Assembly (NCBI GenBank): GCA_016215085.1
Contig: JACRMD010000349.1
Location: 1 to 8,073 of the forward strand
Direction: 5' to 3'
Origin: Solirubrobacterales bacterium
GTDB lineage: Bacteria; Actinomycetota; Thermoleophilia; Solirubrobacterales; Solirubrobacteraceae
Length of the DNA stretch: 8,073 nucleotides
Shown here: positions 1 to 5,077 of the stretch, in pieces
Layout: every line of letters starts with the position of its first letter
Numbering within the stretch: the first letter of the stretch is position 1
Program-made: the position numbers and the translations under genes
The notes under the pieces: generated by a model
Told to the model about the DNA's origin: nothing
Seen by the model: the letters and a program-made list of their open reading frames with translations, nothing else
Database searches by the model: none

Positions 1-101
1 AGCAGATCGGCAAGATCGTCGGCGTCTCCCAGATGCAGGTCAGCCGCATCATCCGGGGCGCCATCACGAAGCTCGGCGCCGCGCGCGGCGCGCCGGCCTA
101 G
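1..101 (+). CDS. C-terminal end of a SigB/SigF/SigG-type RNA polymerase sigma factor (partial)
   Basis: Only the last 32 codons are present, entering from the left edge in the frame that starts at base 3 and ending at TAG 99-101. The peptide contains QIGKIVGVSQMQVSRIIRG, the helix-turn-helix of sigma region 4.2 that contacts the -35 promoter element. The GVSQMQVSR recognition-helix sequence is typical of the SigB/F/G (group 3) sigma factors of Gram-positive bacteria, which direct stress or developmental transcription. The tail after the helix-turn-helix is short (ITKLGAARGAPA), so the gene ends where family members normally end. It converges on the acidic protein gene at 153-455 and is followed by a strong hairpin at 117-141. 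The family call is firm for the domain. The exact sigma subgroup and its regulon cannot be told from this fragment. Confidence 0.85.
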   Translation, partial: QIGKIVGVSQMQVSRIIRGAITKLGAARGAPA

Positions 102-116
102 CGGTCCCGCGACGGC

Positions 117-141
117 GCGCGGCCGGGAAGCCCGGCCGCGC
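117..141. terminator. Bidirectional hairpin between convergent genes
   Basis: An 11-bp perfect inverted repeat (117-127, GCGCGGCCGGG, pairing with 131-141) encloses a 3-base loop AAG. It lies 15 bp after the sigma factor stop (99-101) and 11 bp beyond the stop of the oppositely oriented gene (153-155), so it can serve both transcripts. There is no T-run on either side. It resembles the U-less hairpins often found at gene ends in GC-rich actinobacteria rather than a classical Rho-independent terminator. The hairpin is seen directly; the terminator function is inferred. Confidence 0.7.
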
Positions 142-152
142 AGCGCTGCCCG

Positions 153-455
153 TCAGTCCTCGCCCTCGAGGCGCTCGGCGTTCGGGTCGGTCGGCCCGCC
201 CGGGATCGGCTCGCCCTTGAAGTCGTCCGGGTTGTCGACGGGCTCGCCGTCGATCGTCACCGAGCCGTCCTCCTCGTGCTTGACCCCCGAGGGGCCGAGC
301 TTGCGGGTCGGGCCCTCGTCGTAGCCGGCCTCGCCCTCCGGACCGCCGAACGTCTCGTACTTCGCGTCGTCGTCCGGCCAGTCCTCGAGGCGCTTGGGCG
401 GGTCGTCCTCCAGCGCGCGGACCTTCTCCTTGGCTGCGTCCTTGTCGTCTGGCAT
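153..455 (-). CDS. Small acidic conserved-type protein of unknown function (100 aa)
   Basis: This is a 100-residue soluble protein extremely rich in Asp, Glu, Pro and Gly, with no signal peptide, membrane segment or cysteine. Visible blocks are KVRALEDDPPKRLEDWPDDD (about 11-30), AKYETFGGPEGEAGYDEGPT (31-50), a short SVTIDGEPVDNPDDFKGEP region (65-83) and a GGPTDPNAERLEGED tail. The Trp-Pro-Asp and Tyr-Asp-Glu-Gly motifs give it the look of a defined family, not random GC-rich coding. I recall similar acidic proteins in actinobacterial genomes but cannot assign a function. The start is the ATG at 453-455. No good Shine-Dalgarno sequence precedes it, and this frame stays open far upstream, so the start is chosen from the gene's sudden change in composition and from the divergent promoter region to its right. 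It converges on the sigma factor fragment and diverges from the dehydrogenase gene. Confidence 0.7.
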   Translation of the reverse strand: MPDDKDAAKEKVRALEDDPPKRLEDWPDDDAKYETFGGPEGEAGYDEGPTRKLGPSGVKHEEDGSVTIDGEPVDNPDDFKGEPIPGGPTDPNAERLEGED

Positions 456-508
456 GCAGGGCGGGCTACCCGAGGTCCGGTGCAACGATGAGCCGGTGGC
501 CCGGGAGG

Positions 509-534
509 ATCGGCGAACATCGTTGTTCGCCGAT
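509..534. promoter_or_regulatory. 26-bp near-perfect palindrome, candidate TetR operator
   Basis: Left arm 509-519 (ATCGGCGAACA) is the exact reverse complement of right arm 524-534, separated by four bases TCGT. It is the longest intergenic palindrome I found that is unlikely to be a terminator: it lies in a divergent gap, 14 bp before the dehydrogenase ATG at 549, and just upstream of the TACGGT box at 537-542. TetR dimers commonly bind palindromes of this size, and a TetR gene lies in the downstream gene set (1935-2558). Binding would cover the -35 region and repress transcription. The palindrome is seen directly; operator function and regulator identity are inferred. Confidence 0.65.
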
Positions 535-548
535 GCTACGGTCCCCCG
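534..548 (+). promoter_or_regulatory. Candidate extended -10 promoter giving a leaderless dehydrogenase mRNA
   Basis: TACGGT at 537-542 fits the actinobacterial -10 pattern TANNNT. It is preceded by TGC (534-536), which matches the extended -10 form TGN. Six bases separate it from the ATG at 549, so a transcript starting at the usual distance would begin at or next to the A of the start codon. No Shine-Dalgarno sequence precedes that ATG, which agrees with a leaderless mRNA. No convincing -35 hexamer is visible; that zone is occupied by the palindrome at 509-534. Confidence 0.5.
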
Positions 549-1383
549 ATGCGCCCGCCGTCCGAAGGCCTGCAGGGCCGTGCCGTCCTGATCACGGGGG
601 CCGCCCGCGGGATCGGCGCCGCCCTCGCCGAGCGGCTCCACCACCGCGGCGCCCGCGTGGCGCTCGCCGGCGTGGAGCCCGACCTGCTCGCCGCCGTGGC
701 GGCGCGCTGCGGCGACGCGCCCTGGCGCCCGTGCGACGTCGCCGACCGCGCGCAGGTCGAGGCGGCGGTCGACGGGCTCGCGCAGGAGCTGGGCCGGCTC
801 GACGTGGTGGTCGCCAACGCGGGCGTGGCCGCGCAGCTGCCGCTGGTCGGCGGCAACCCGGAGGTGTTCGAGCGCACGATCGCGGTCAACGTGCTCGGCG
901 CGTACTACACGCTGCGCGCCGCGGGCCCGCACATCAGCCACCCGCGCGGCTACGCCCTGGCGATCGCGTCGCTGGCGGCCGCGATCCACCCGCCGCTGCT
1001 GGGCGCCTACAGCGCGTCGAAGGCCGCGGTCGAGGCGCTGGGCGACACGCTGCGCGCCGAGCTGCGCCCACTTCGCCGAGCTCGACACCGACATGACGAG
1101 CCGCGGCTTCGGCACCGAGGCCGCGCGGCGGCTCATGGCGGCGACGCCGGGACGCGGCACGCGCGTCGCCCCGCTTGCGGTCGGGATCGACGCGCTCGAG
1201 CGCGGCATCGCCCGCCGCTCGCGCCGCGTCGTGGCGCCCGCGTGGGTCGGCCCGGTGCTGCCGGTCCGCATGGCGGCCCAGCGTGTCGTCGAGCGCGCGA
1301 CGCGCCGCGGCCTCGCCGAGGTGCTGCGCGTCGCCCGCGAGGAGGATGCGCCGCTCACGACGGCGCAGGAGGCGCGGCCGTGA
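549..1383 (+). pseudogene. Short-chain dehydrogenase/reductase broken by an internal deletion and frameshift
   Basis: The first 174 codons (549-1070) encode a classical SDR: NAD(P)-binding TGAARGIG at 16-23, CDVAD at 62-66, the NAG motif at 90-92, Asn114, catalytic Ser141 and the Tyr154-x3-Lys158 active site. The match stops after RAELRP. The rest of the protein continues in a different frame from about 1069 (HFAELDTDMTSRGF) to TGA 1381-1383. Compared with usual SDR spacing, about eight residues are missing at the join, covering the sixth core strand. A loss of about 23 nt would explain both the gap and the frame change. Without repair, the first frame would read on into the next gene's frame. 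Family relatives oxidise or reduce hydroxyl/keto groups; the substrate is unknown. This may be a true mutation or a sequencing/assembly error at a GC-rich site. Start ATG 549 fits the promoter just upstream. Confidence 0.75.
1367..1372 (+). promoter_or_regulatory. Ribosome binding site that fixes the CMD-protein start
   Basis: AGGAGG lies seven bases before GTG 1380-1382. This near-ideal Shine-Dalgarno sequence sits inside the 3' end of the dehydrogenase gene. It supports a separate start at 1380 rather than a protein fused to the dehydrogenase through the shared reading frame. Confidence 0.8.
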
Positions 1384-1934
1384 GCGCGCGCCCGCGGATC
1401 GCGCCGGGCGGCCGCGCCGACGTCGGCCTGCCGGTCTGGGCCTTCGCCCAGCTCGCGGGACGCGTGGGCGGGACCGCGCCGCCGGCGCTCTTCCTCACGC
1501 TCGGGCGCCACCGCCGGCTCTTCCGCGGCTGGCTGCGGTTCGCCGGCCGGCTCATGCCCCGCGGCACGCTGCCGCGGCGCGAGACCGAGCTGGTGATCCT
1601 GCGCGTCGCGCACCTGCGCGCGTGCGCCTACGAGTTCGAGCACCACGTCCGCCTGGGGCGCCGCGCGGGCGTGACCGAGGCCGACCTGGCGCGCGTGCTC
1701 CACGGCCCGGAGGCGCCGGGGTGGTCGCCGCGCGAGCGGGCGCTGCTGGAGGCGGTCGACGAGCTGCACGCCGCCGGGGACCTCGGCGACGAGCGCTGGT
1801 CGGCGCTGCTGCCGCACCTGGGCGACCGCGGCCTGATCGAGCTGCTGCTGCTCGTCGGCCACTACGAGATGCTCGCGACGACGATCACCGCGCTGCGCCT
1901 GCGGCCCGACCCGCCGCGCCGGCGCAGGCGCTAG
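1380..1934 (+). CDS. Carboxymuconolactone decarboxylase (CMD/AhpD-fold) family protein
   Basis: This 184-residue protein starts at GTG, which overlaps the dehydrogenase TGA (GTGA, 1380-1383) and is preceded by AGGAGG. The central segment (LPRRETELVILRVAHLRACAYEFEHHVRLGRRAGV, about residues 61-95, quoted here only as a block) matches the CMD-domain signature: an Arg/Glu-Thr-Glu helix start, a Cys-Ala-Tyr-Glu-Phe-Glu-His-His stretch and a following Gly. The family shares the AhpD all-helical fold and includes gamma-carboxymuconolactone decarboxylases and alkylhydroperoxidase-like proteins. This one has a single Cys in the motif, not the CxxC pair of AhpD, so a peroxidase role is doubtful; it fits the common uncharacterised CMD group with the YEW/F-x-H-H pattern. 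The C-terminus is strongly basic (PPRRRRR). Overlap with the gene before it and zero spacing to the regulator after it indicate co-transcription and translational coupling. The substrate is unknown. Confidence 0.82.
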   Translation: MSARPRIAPGGRADVGLPVWAFAQLAGRVGGTAPPALFLTLGRHRRLFRGWLRFAGRLMPRGTLPRRETELVILRVAHLRACAYEFEHHVRLGRRAGVTEADLARVLHGPEAPGWSPRERALLEAVDELHAAGDLGDERWSALLPHLGDRGLIELLLLVGHYEMLATTITALRLRPDPPRRRRR

Positions 1935-2558
1935 GTGCCCGCCGCCGGACGCCTTCCCCGCGGGCGCCACGGGCTGAGCCGCGACGAGGTCGCCGCGGCG
2001 CAGCGCCGGCGGCTGCTGCGGGCGACCGCCGCGGCGATGGCCGAGCTGGGCTACGCGCGGACGCCGGTGGCCGAGATCCTGCGGCGGGCCGGCGTCTCGC
2101 GCGAGACCTTCTACCAGCAGTTCTCCTCCAAGGAGGACTGCTTCGCGGCGACCTTCGAGGCCGCGGTCGGCGTCCTGCTCGGCCGGATGGCGAGCGCCGC
2201 GGCCCGGCGAGGCCCGGGCGACGCGCCGATCGACCGCTTCTCGCGGGCGCTGCGCGCCTACCTCGACGCGCTCGCCGCCGAGCCCGAGCTCGCGCGCGTG
2301 TTCCTGATCGAGGTGTACGCGGCGGGGCCGGCCGCGATCGAGCGCCGCGCCGCCGACCAGGCGCGCTTCGCCGATGCCGTGGCCGAGGTGCTCGGCGCGC
2401 GGACGGGCGCCCGCCGCTTCGCGTGCGAGGTGCTCGTCGCCGCGATCGCGTCGCTGGTCACCATGCGCATCGCCGCGGGCGACCTCGACGGCCTGCGCGC
2501 GCTGCACCGCCCGCTCGTGGGCCACGCGCGGGAGCTGCTCGCCGCCCCCGCCGGGTAG
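1935..2558 (+). CDS. TetR/AcrR-family transcriptional regulator
   Basis: This 207-residue protein has an N-terminal TetR DNA-binding domain: helix 1 about 22-39, then the helix-turn-helix TPVAEILRRAGVSRETFYQQF at about 43-63, followed by the typical SSKEDCFAATFE. The rest is a helical ligand-binding/dimer domain rich in Ala and Leu. It starts at GTG 1935, directly abutting the CMD gene's TAG (1932-1934). There is no clear Shine-Dalgarno sequence, so translation is probably coupled. TetR proteins usually repress their own unit and release DNA on binding a small ligand. Lying in a set with an acyl-CoA ligase, this one may sense an acyl-CoA or the unactivated substrate (inference). Its likely site is the palindrome at 509-534. 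The family call is secure; ligand and targets are not. Confidence 0.92.
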   Translation: MPAAGRLPRGRHGLSRDEVAAAQRRRLLRATAAAMAELGYARTPVAEILRRAGVSRETFYQQFSSKEDCFAATFEAAVGVLLGRMASAAARRGPGDAPIDRFSRALRAYLDALAAEPELARVFLIEVYAAGPAAIERRAADQARFADAVAEVLGARTGARRFACEVLVAAIASLVTMRIAAGDLDGLRALHRPLVGHARELLAAPAG

Positions 2559-2567
2559 GGTCGGGGG
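2556..2567 (+). promoter_or_regulatory. Candidate -10 box before the acyl-CoA ligase
   Basis: TAGGGT (2556-2561) fits the TANNNT -10 pattern and is followed by exactly six bases before ATG 2568, the same geometry as the TACGGT box before the dehydrogenase. It overlaps the TetR gene's stop (TAG 2556-2558). A transcript from here would be leaderless. The G-run CGGGGG between box and start could instead act as a weak ribosome binding site within a longer mRNA. No -35 element is obvious. Confidence 0.35.
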
Positions 2568-4034
2568 ATGAGCGGGAACCTCGCGAACAACCTCGTCGAG
2601 ACGGCGTCGCGGCACGGCGACCGGCCGGCGCTGAAGCTCGACGACGTCGTCATCGACTACAAGACGTTCGACGACGTGAGCGCCCGCGTCGCGGCCGCGC
2701 TCAGGGCGCGGGGCCTGGAGCCCGGCGACCGCGTGGGGATCATGCTCCCCAACGTCCCGCACTTCGCGCTGGCCTACTACGGCGTGCTGCGCGCCGGCGG
2801 CGTCGTCGTGCCCATGAACGTCCTGCTCAAGCGCCGCGAGGTCGAGTTCTACCTCGAGGACTCCGGCGCCAAGGAGCTGTTCGTGTGGTCGGACTTCGCC
2901 GAGGCGGCGCCCGACTCGGCGATCACGGTGGGCCCGCAGGGGCTGAGCATCGACCTGGGCGACCCCGACCCCGAGGTCGTCGCGCGCGACGGCTCCGACG
3001 ACGCGGTGATCCTGTACACGTCGGGCACGACCGGCAAGCCCAAGGGCGCGCAGCTCACCCACGACAACCTGCGCTCCAACGTCGAGGCGGTCATGGGCCT
3101 GTTCACGTTCTCCGAGGAGGACGTCGTGCTCGGGGCGCTGCCGCTCTTCCACTCCTTCGGGCAGACCTGCTCGCTGAACTCCTGCGTGCGCGCCGGCGGC
3201 CTGCTGTCGCTGCTGCCCCGCTTCGAGCCGGGCAAGGCGCTGGAGATCCTGCAGCGCGACGCGGTGACGATCTTCATGGGCGTGCCGACGATGTACGGGG
3301 CGCTGCTGCACGACCCCGGCCGCGAGGGCGCGGACCTCTCGAAGCTGCGGCTCTGCGTGTCCGGTGGCGCGTCGCTGCCGGTCGAGCTCATGCGCGCGTT
3401 CGAGGACGCCTTCGGCTGCATCATCCTCGAGGGCTACGGCCTCAGCGAGACCTCGCCGGTGGCGTCGTTCAACCACCCCGACCGCGAGCGCAAGCCGGGC
3501 TCGATCGGCACGCCGATCCGGGGCGTCGAGATGAAGGTCGTCGACGACGAGGAGCAGGACCTGCCGGCGGGCGAGGTCGGCGAGATCGTCATCCGGGGCC
3601 ACAACGTCATGAAGGGCTACTGGCAGCAGCCCGAGGCGACCGAGTCCTGCATGAAGGGCGGCTGGTTCCACACCGGCGACATGGCCAAGGTCGACGAGGA
3701 CGGCTACTTCTTCATCGTCGACCGCAAGAAGGACCTCATCATCCGCGGCGGCTACAACGTCTACCCGCGCGAGATCGAGGAGGTGCTCTACGAGCACCCG
3801 GCCGTGCGCGAGGCGGCGGTCATCGGCGTGCCCCACGAGGAGTGGGGCGAGGAGGTCGGCGCGGCCGTGGCGCTCAAGGAGGGCGAGTCTGCCGACCCGG
3901 AGGAGCTCAAGGCCTTCGTCAAGGACCAGGTCGCGGCCTACAAGTACCCGCGCCAGGTCTGGATCGTCGACGACCTGCCCAAGGGCCCGACGGGCAAGAT
4001 CCTCAAGCGCGAGATCGAGGCCCCCGGGTCCTAG
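2568..4034 (+). CDS. AMP-forming acyl-CoA ligase (long-chain fatty-acid-CoA ligase-like)
   Basis: This 488-residue member of the adenylate-forming superfamily activates a carboxylic acid with ATP to an acyl-AMP and transfers it to CoA. The core motifs are present in order: phosphate-binding YTSGTTGKPKG at 150-160, LPLFHSFG at 191-198, the substrate/ATP segment GYGLSETS at 289-296, WFHTGD at 366-371 (Asp371 for ribose), DRKKDLIIRGGYNVYP at 385-400, and the C-terminal catalytic lysine in PTGKILK (Lys477). The length matches compact fatty-acyl-CoA synthetases of about 500 residues. There is no signal peptide or carrier domain, so it is likely cytosolic and free-standing. It starts nine bases after the TetR stop. 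It ends in TAG 4032-4034, overlapping the stop of the opposing glycosyltransferase. Chain length and natural substrate cannot be read from sequence; medium/long-chain or aromatic acids are possible. Confidence 0.93.
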   Translation: MSGNLANNLVETASRHGDRPALKLDDVVIDYKTFDDVSARVAAALRARGLEPGDRVGIMLPNVPHFALAYYGVLRAGGVVVPMNVLLKRREVEFYLEDSGAKELFVWSDFAEAAPDSAITVGPQGLSIDLGDPDPEVVARDGSDDAVILYTSGTTGKPKGAQLTHDNLRSNVEAVMGLFTFSEEDVVLGALPLFHSFGQTCSLNSCVRAGGLLSLLPRFEPGKALEILQRDAVTIFMGVPTMYGALLHDPGREGADLSKLRLCVSGGASLPVELMRAFEDAFGCIILEGYGLSETSPVASFNHPDRERKPGSIGTPIRGVEMKVVDDEEQDLPAGEVGEIVIRGHNVMKGYWQQPEATESCMKGGWFHTGDMAKVDEDGYFFIVDRKKDLIIRGGYNVYPREIEEVLYEHPAVREAAVIGVPHEEWGEEVGAAVALKEGESADPEELKAFVKDQVAAYKYPRQVWIVDDLPKGPTGKILKREIEAPGS

Positions 4035-4651
4035 CGGACGCGGCTCAGCGCCCGCGACAGCACCGCCTGCGGCAGCACCGGTGGCCGCTCGGGCGTCGTG
4101 ACCGGGCCGGGCAGGCACGCGGTGCGCCCGCGCGCCTCCAGGCGCCGGACGAAGTCGTAGCCGTCGCCGCCCTCGCGCGCGCGGAAGCCGCCGAGGGCGT
4201 CGAACGCGTCGCGCCGGCACCACAGGGCCGACGTGCCGTCGTAGACGCCGATGCGCCGCTGCGCGGCGTGCAGCAGGCCCAGCGCGCGGGTCACGGGGTC
4301 GGTGCCGGCGAAGCGCACCGTGAAGTCGCCGCCGACCACGCCGGTGCGCGCGGCCGCCGCCCGCAGCGACCCGGCGGCCCGCAGCGGCAGCCGGCTGCCG
4401 GGGCGCAGGAAGACCAGGACGTCGCCCGAGGCCGCGGCGGCGCCGGCGTTCAGCAGCGCGGGGCGGACGCCGCGCGCCTCGACGACGACCGCGCGCGCGG
4501 GGTGCGCGCGGGCCAGCGCGGTGGTCCCGTCCGTGGAGCCGCCGTCGGCCACCACCACCTCGTCGAGCCCGTCGAGGTCGCACAGGTGGTCGAGCACGGC
4601 GTCGACCTCGCGCTCCTCGTCCAGCGCCGGGACGATGACCGAGATCCGCAT
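4031..4651 (-). CDS. Family-2 glycosyltransferase-like protein lacking the usual metal motif
   Basis: This 206-residue GT-A-fold protein starts MRISVIVPALDEE (1-13), followed by VVVADGGSTDGT (32-43) and NAGAAAASGDVLVFL (68-82), a pattern closest to the short TIGR04283-like GT2 proteins. Those normally have HADT (a DxD-type metal site) followed by RLP. Here the segment reads RPGS (83-86) then RLP, so the metal-binding Asp is absent. The later acidic pair expected before the SRRL-like helix appears only as GDGYDFVRRL (162-171), and the C-terminal SARRW-type motif is replaced by TTPERPP. The acceptor-side segment YDGTSALWCRRDAFDALGGF (137-156) is kept. No membrane helix is visible, so it should be cytosolic or peripheral. 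The start is ATG 4649-4651, with a TAAGGT box nine bases upstream. The fold is confident; activity as a transferase is doubtful. Confidence 0.8.
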   Translation of the reverse strand: MRISVIVPALDEEREVDAVLDHLCDLDGLDEVVVADGGSTDGTTALARAHPARAVVVEARGVRPALLNAGAAAASGDVLVFLRPGSRLPLRAAGSLRAAAARTGVVGGDFTVRFAGTDPVTRALGLLHAAQRRIGVYDGTSALWCRRDAFDALGGFRAREGGDGYDFVRRLEARGRTACLPGPVTTPERPPVLPQAVLSRALSRVR

Positions 4652-4660
4652 GGCCGGGCG

Positions 4661-4666
4661 ACCTTA
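4661..4666 (-). promoter_or_regulatory. Candidate -10 box for the glycosyltransferase-like gene
   Basis: On the minus strand this reads TAAGGT, with nine bases to the ATG at 4649-4651. It belongs to the TANGGT group seen before several starts in the window. Transcription from here would leave only a few leader bases. No clear -35 hexamer is visible. Confidence 0.35.
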
Positions 4667-4715
4667 CCCCGGTGTCCGGACTCACCGAAATCCCACCATC
4701 GGGCTTGACATGCCC

Positions 4716-4724
4716 TGGTACGGT
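4716..4724 (+). promoter_or_regulatory. Candidate extended -10 promoter for the cold-shock gene
   Basis: TGG followed by TACGGT (4719-4724) fits an extended -10 element and closely resembles the box before the dehydrogenase. Starting about seven bases later, the mRNA would carry a leader of roughly 65 nt before ATG 4798. Long leaders are common for cold-shock genes, where they affect translation with temperature, but I see no strong structure here beyond a 5-bp CCCCG/CGGGG stem (4726-4730 with 4739-4743). A perfect TTGACA lies at 4705-4710, only eight bases upstream, too close to be the -35 partner of this box. Confidence 0.4.
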
Positions 4725-4797
4725 GCCCCGCGACCGGCCGGGGGAGTGGGAGACACGAGATCCGGCAGCACGAGCACCAATGGAGGATGGCTGCACC

Positions 4798-5001
4798 ATG
4801 GCCACCGGAACCGTCAAGTGGTTCAGCGACGAGAAGGGCTTCGGGTTCATCACCCCGGACGAGGGCAGCAAGGACCTCTTCGTCCACCACAGCAGCATCG
4901 TCGCCGACGGCTACCGATCGCTGCCGGAGGGCGCGCGGGTGAACTACGAGGAGGAGCAGGGCGGGAAGGGCCCCAAGGCCGTCAACGTCACGCGCCTCTG
5001 A
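4798..5001 (+). CDS. Cold-shock domain protein (CspA family)
   Basis: This 67-residue single cold-shock domain starts MATGTVKWFSDEKGFGFITP. RNP1 (KGFGFI, 13-18) and RNP2 (DLFVHH, 26-31) carry the aromatic residues that stack on single-stranded RNA or DNA. The protein has the standard length for CspA-like RNA chaperones, which melt secondary structure in mRNA and act in the cytoplasm; many are constitutive in actinobacteria. The start is ATG 4798. GGAGG lies at 4782-4786, eleven bases upstream, a slightly long spacing. An in-frame ATG at 4780 would overlap that site and add six residues outside the domain, so it is disfavoured. The gene stands alone between a divergent glycosyltransferase and a hairpin at 5034-5058. 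Without a cold-induction element that I can recognise, its regulation is unknown. Confidence 0.95.
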   Translation: MATGTVKWFSDEKGFGFITPDEGSKDLFVHHSSIVADGYRSLPEGARVNYEEEQGGKGPKAVNVTRL

Positions 5002-5033
5002 CTCCCGCGGCCGCAAGGTCCGCGAAGCGCTAC

Positions 5034-5058
5034 GAAGGCCCGCCCGCGGCGGGCCTTC
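5034..5058. terminator. Hairpin terminator between the cold-shock gene and the leftward gene group
   Basis: An 11-bp perfect inverted repeat (GAAGGCCCGCC at 5034-5044 pairing with 5048-5058) surrounds a 3-base loop CGC. It follows the cold-shock stop by 32 bp and lies 19 bp beyond the end of the small minus-strand reading frame at 5078, so it could stop transcription from both sides. No T-run follows. Stem and loop lengths match the hairpin at 117-141. Confidence 0.75.
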
Positions 5059-5077
5059 CGCGTGTCGTGCGCCTCGC

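Noticed and set aside
1056..1095. Programmed ribosomal frameshifting in the dehydrogenase
   Set aside because: No slippery heptamer or following structure is evident, and a simple shift would not restore the roughly eight missing core residues.
549..1934. A single 461-residue SDR-CMD fusion protein in one frame
   Set aside because: The true SDR C-terminus continues in another frame (1069-1383), the stretch 1071-1379 in the fused frame is Arg-rich nonsense, and the CMD gene has its own GTG with AGGAGG. The joined frame is a by-product of the deletion.
1175..4708. A 1177-codon plus-strand open frame
   Set aside because: It overlaps the CMD protein, TetR and ligase in a shifted frame, is dominated by Arg/Ala/Gly and shows no domain motifs.
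4705..4710. Perfect TTGACA as a -35 element
   Set aside because: The only good -10 candidate (4719-4724) is eight bases away, and the position 17 bases downstream reads CCGCGA. It may be chance or part of a binding site.
4672..4797. A longer cold-shock protein starting at ATG 4672 or ATG 4780
   Set aside because: The extension lies over the promoter and leader, has no family similarity, and the Shine-Dalgarno sequence at 4782-4786 falls inside or after those starts.
153..4898. A 1581-codon open frame on the minus strand across most of the left half
   Set aside because: It runs antisense to clearly homologous genes (SDR, TetR, ligase) and is low-complexity Arg/Ala/Val/Asp text, as expected from GC-rich third positions. 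Only its last 100 codons (153-455) look real.
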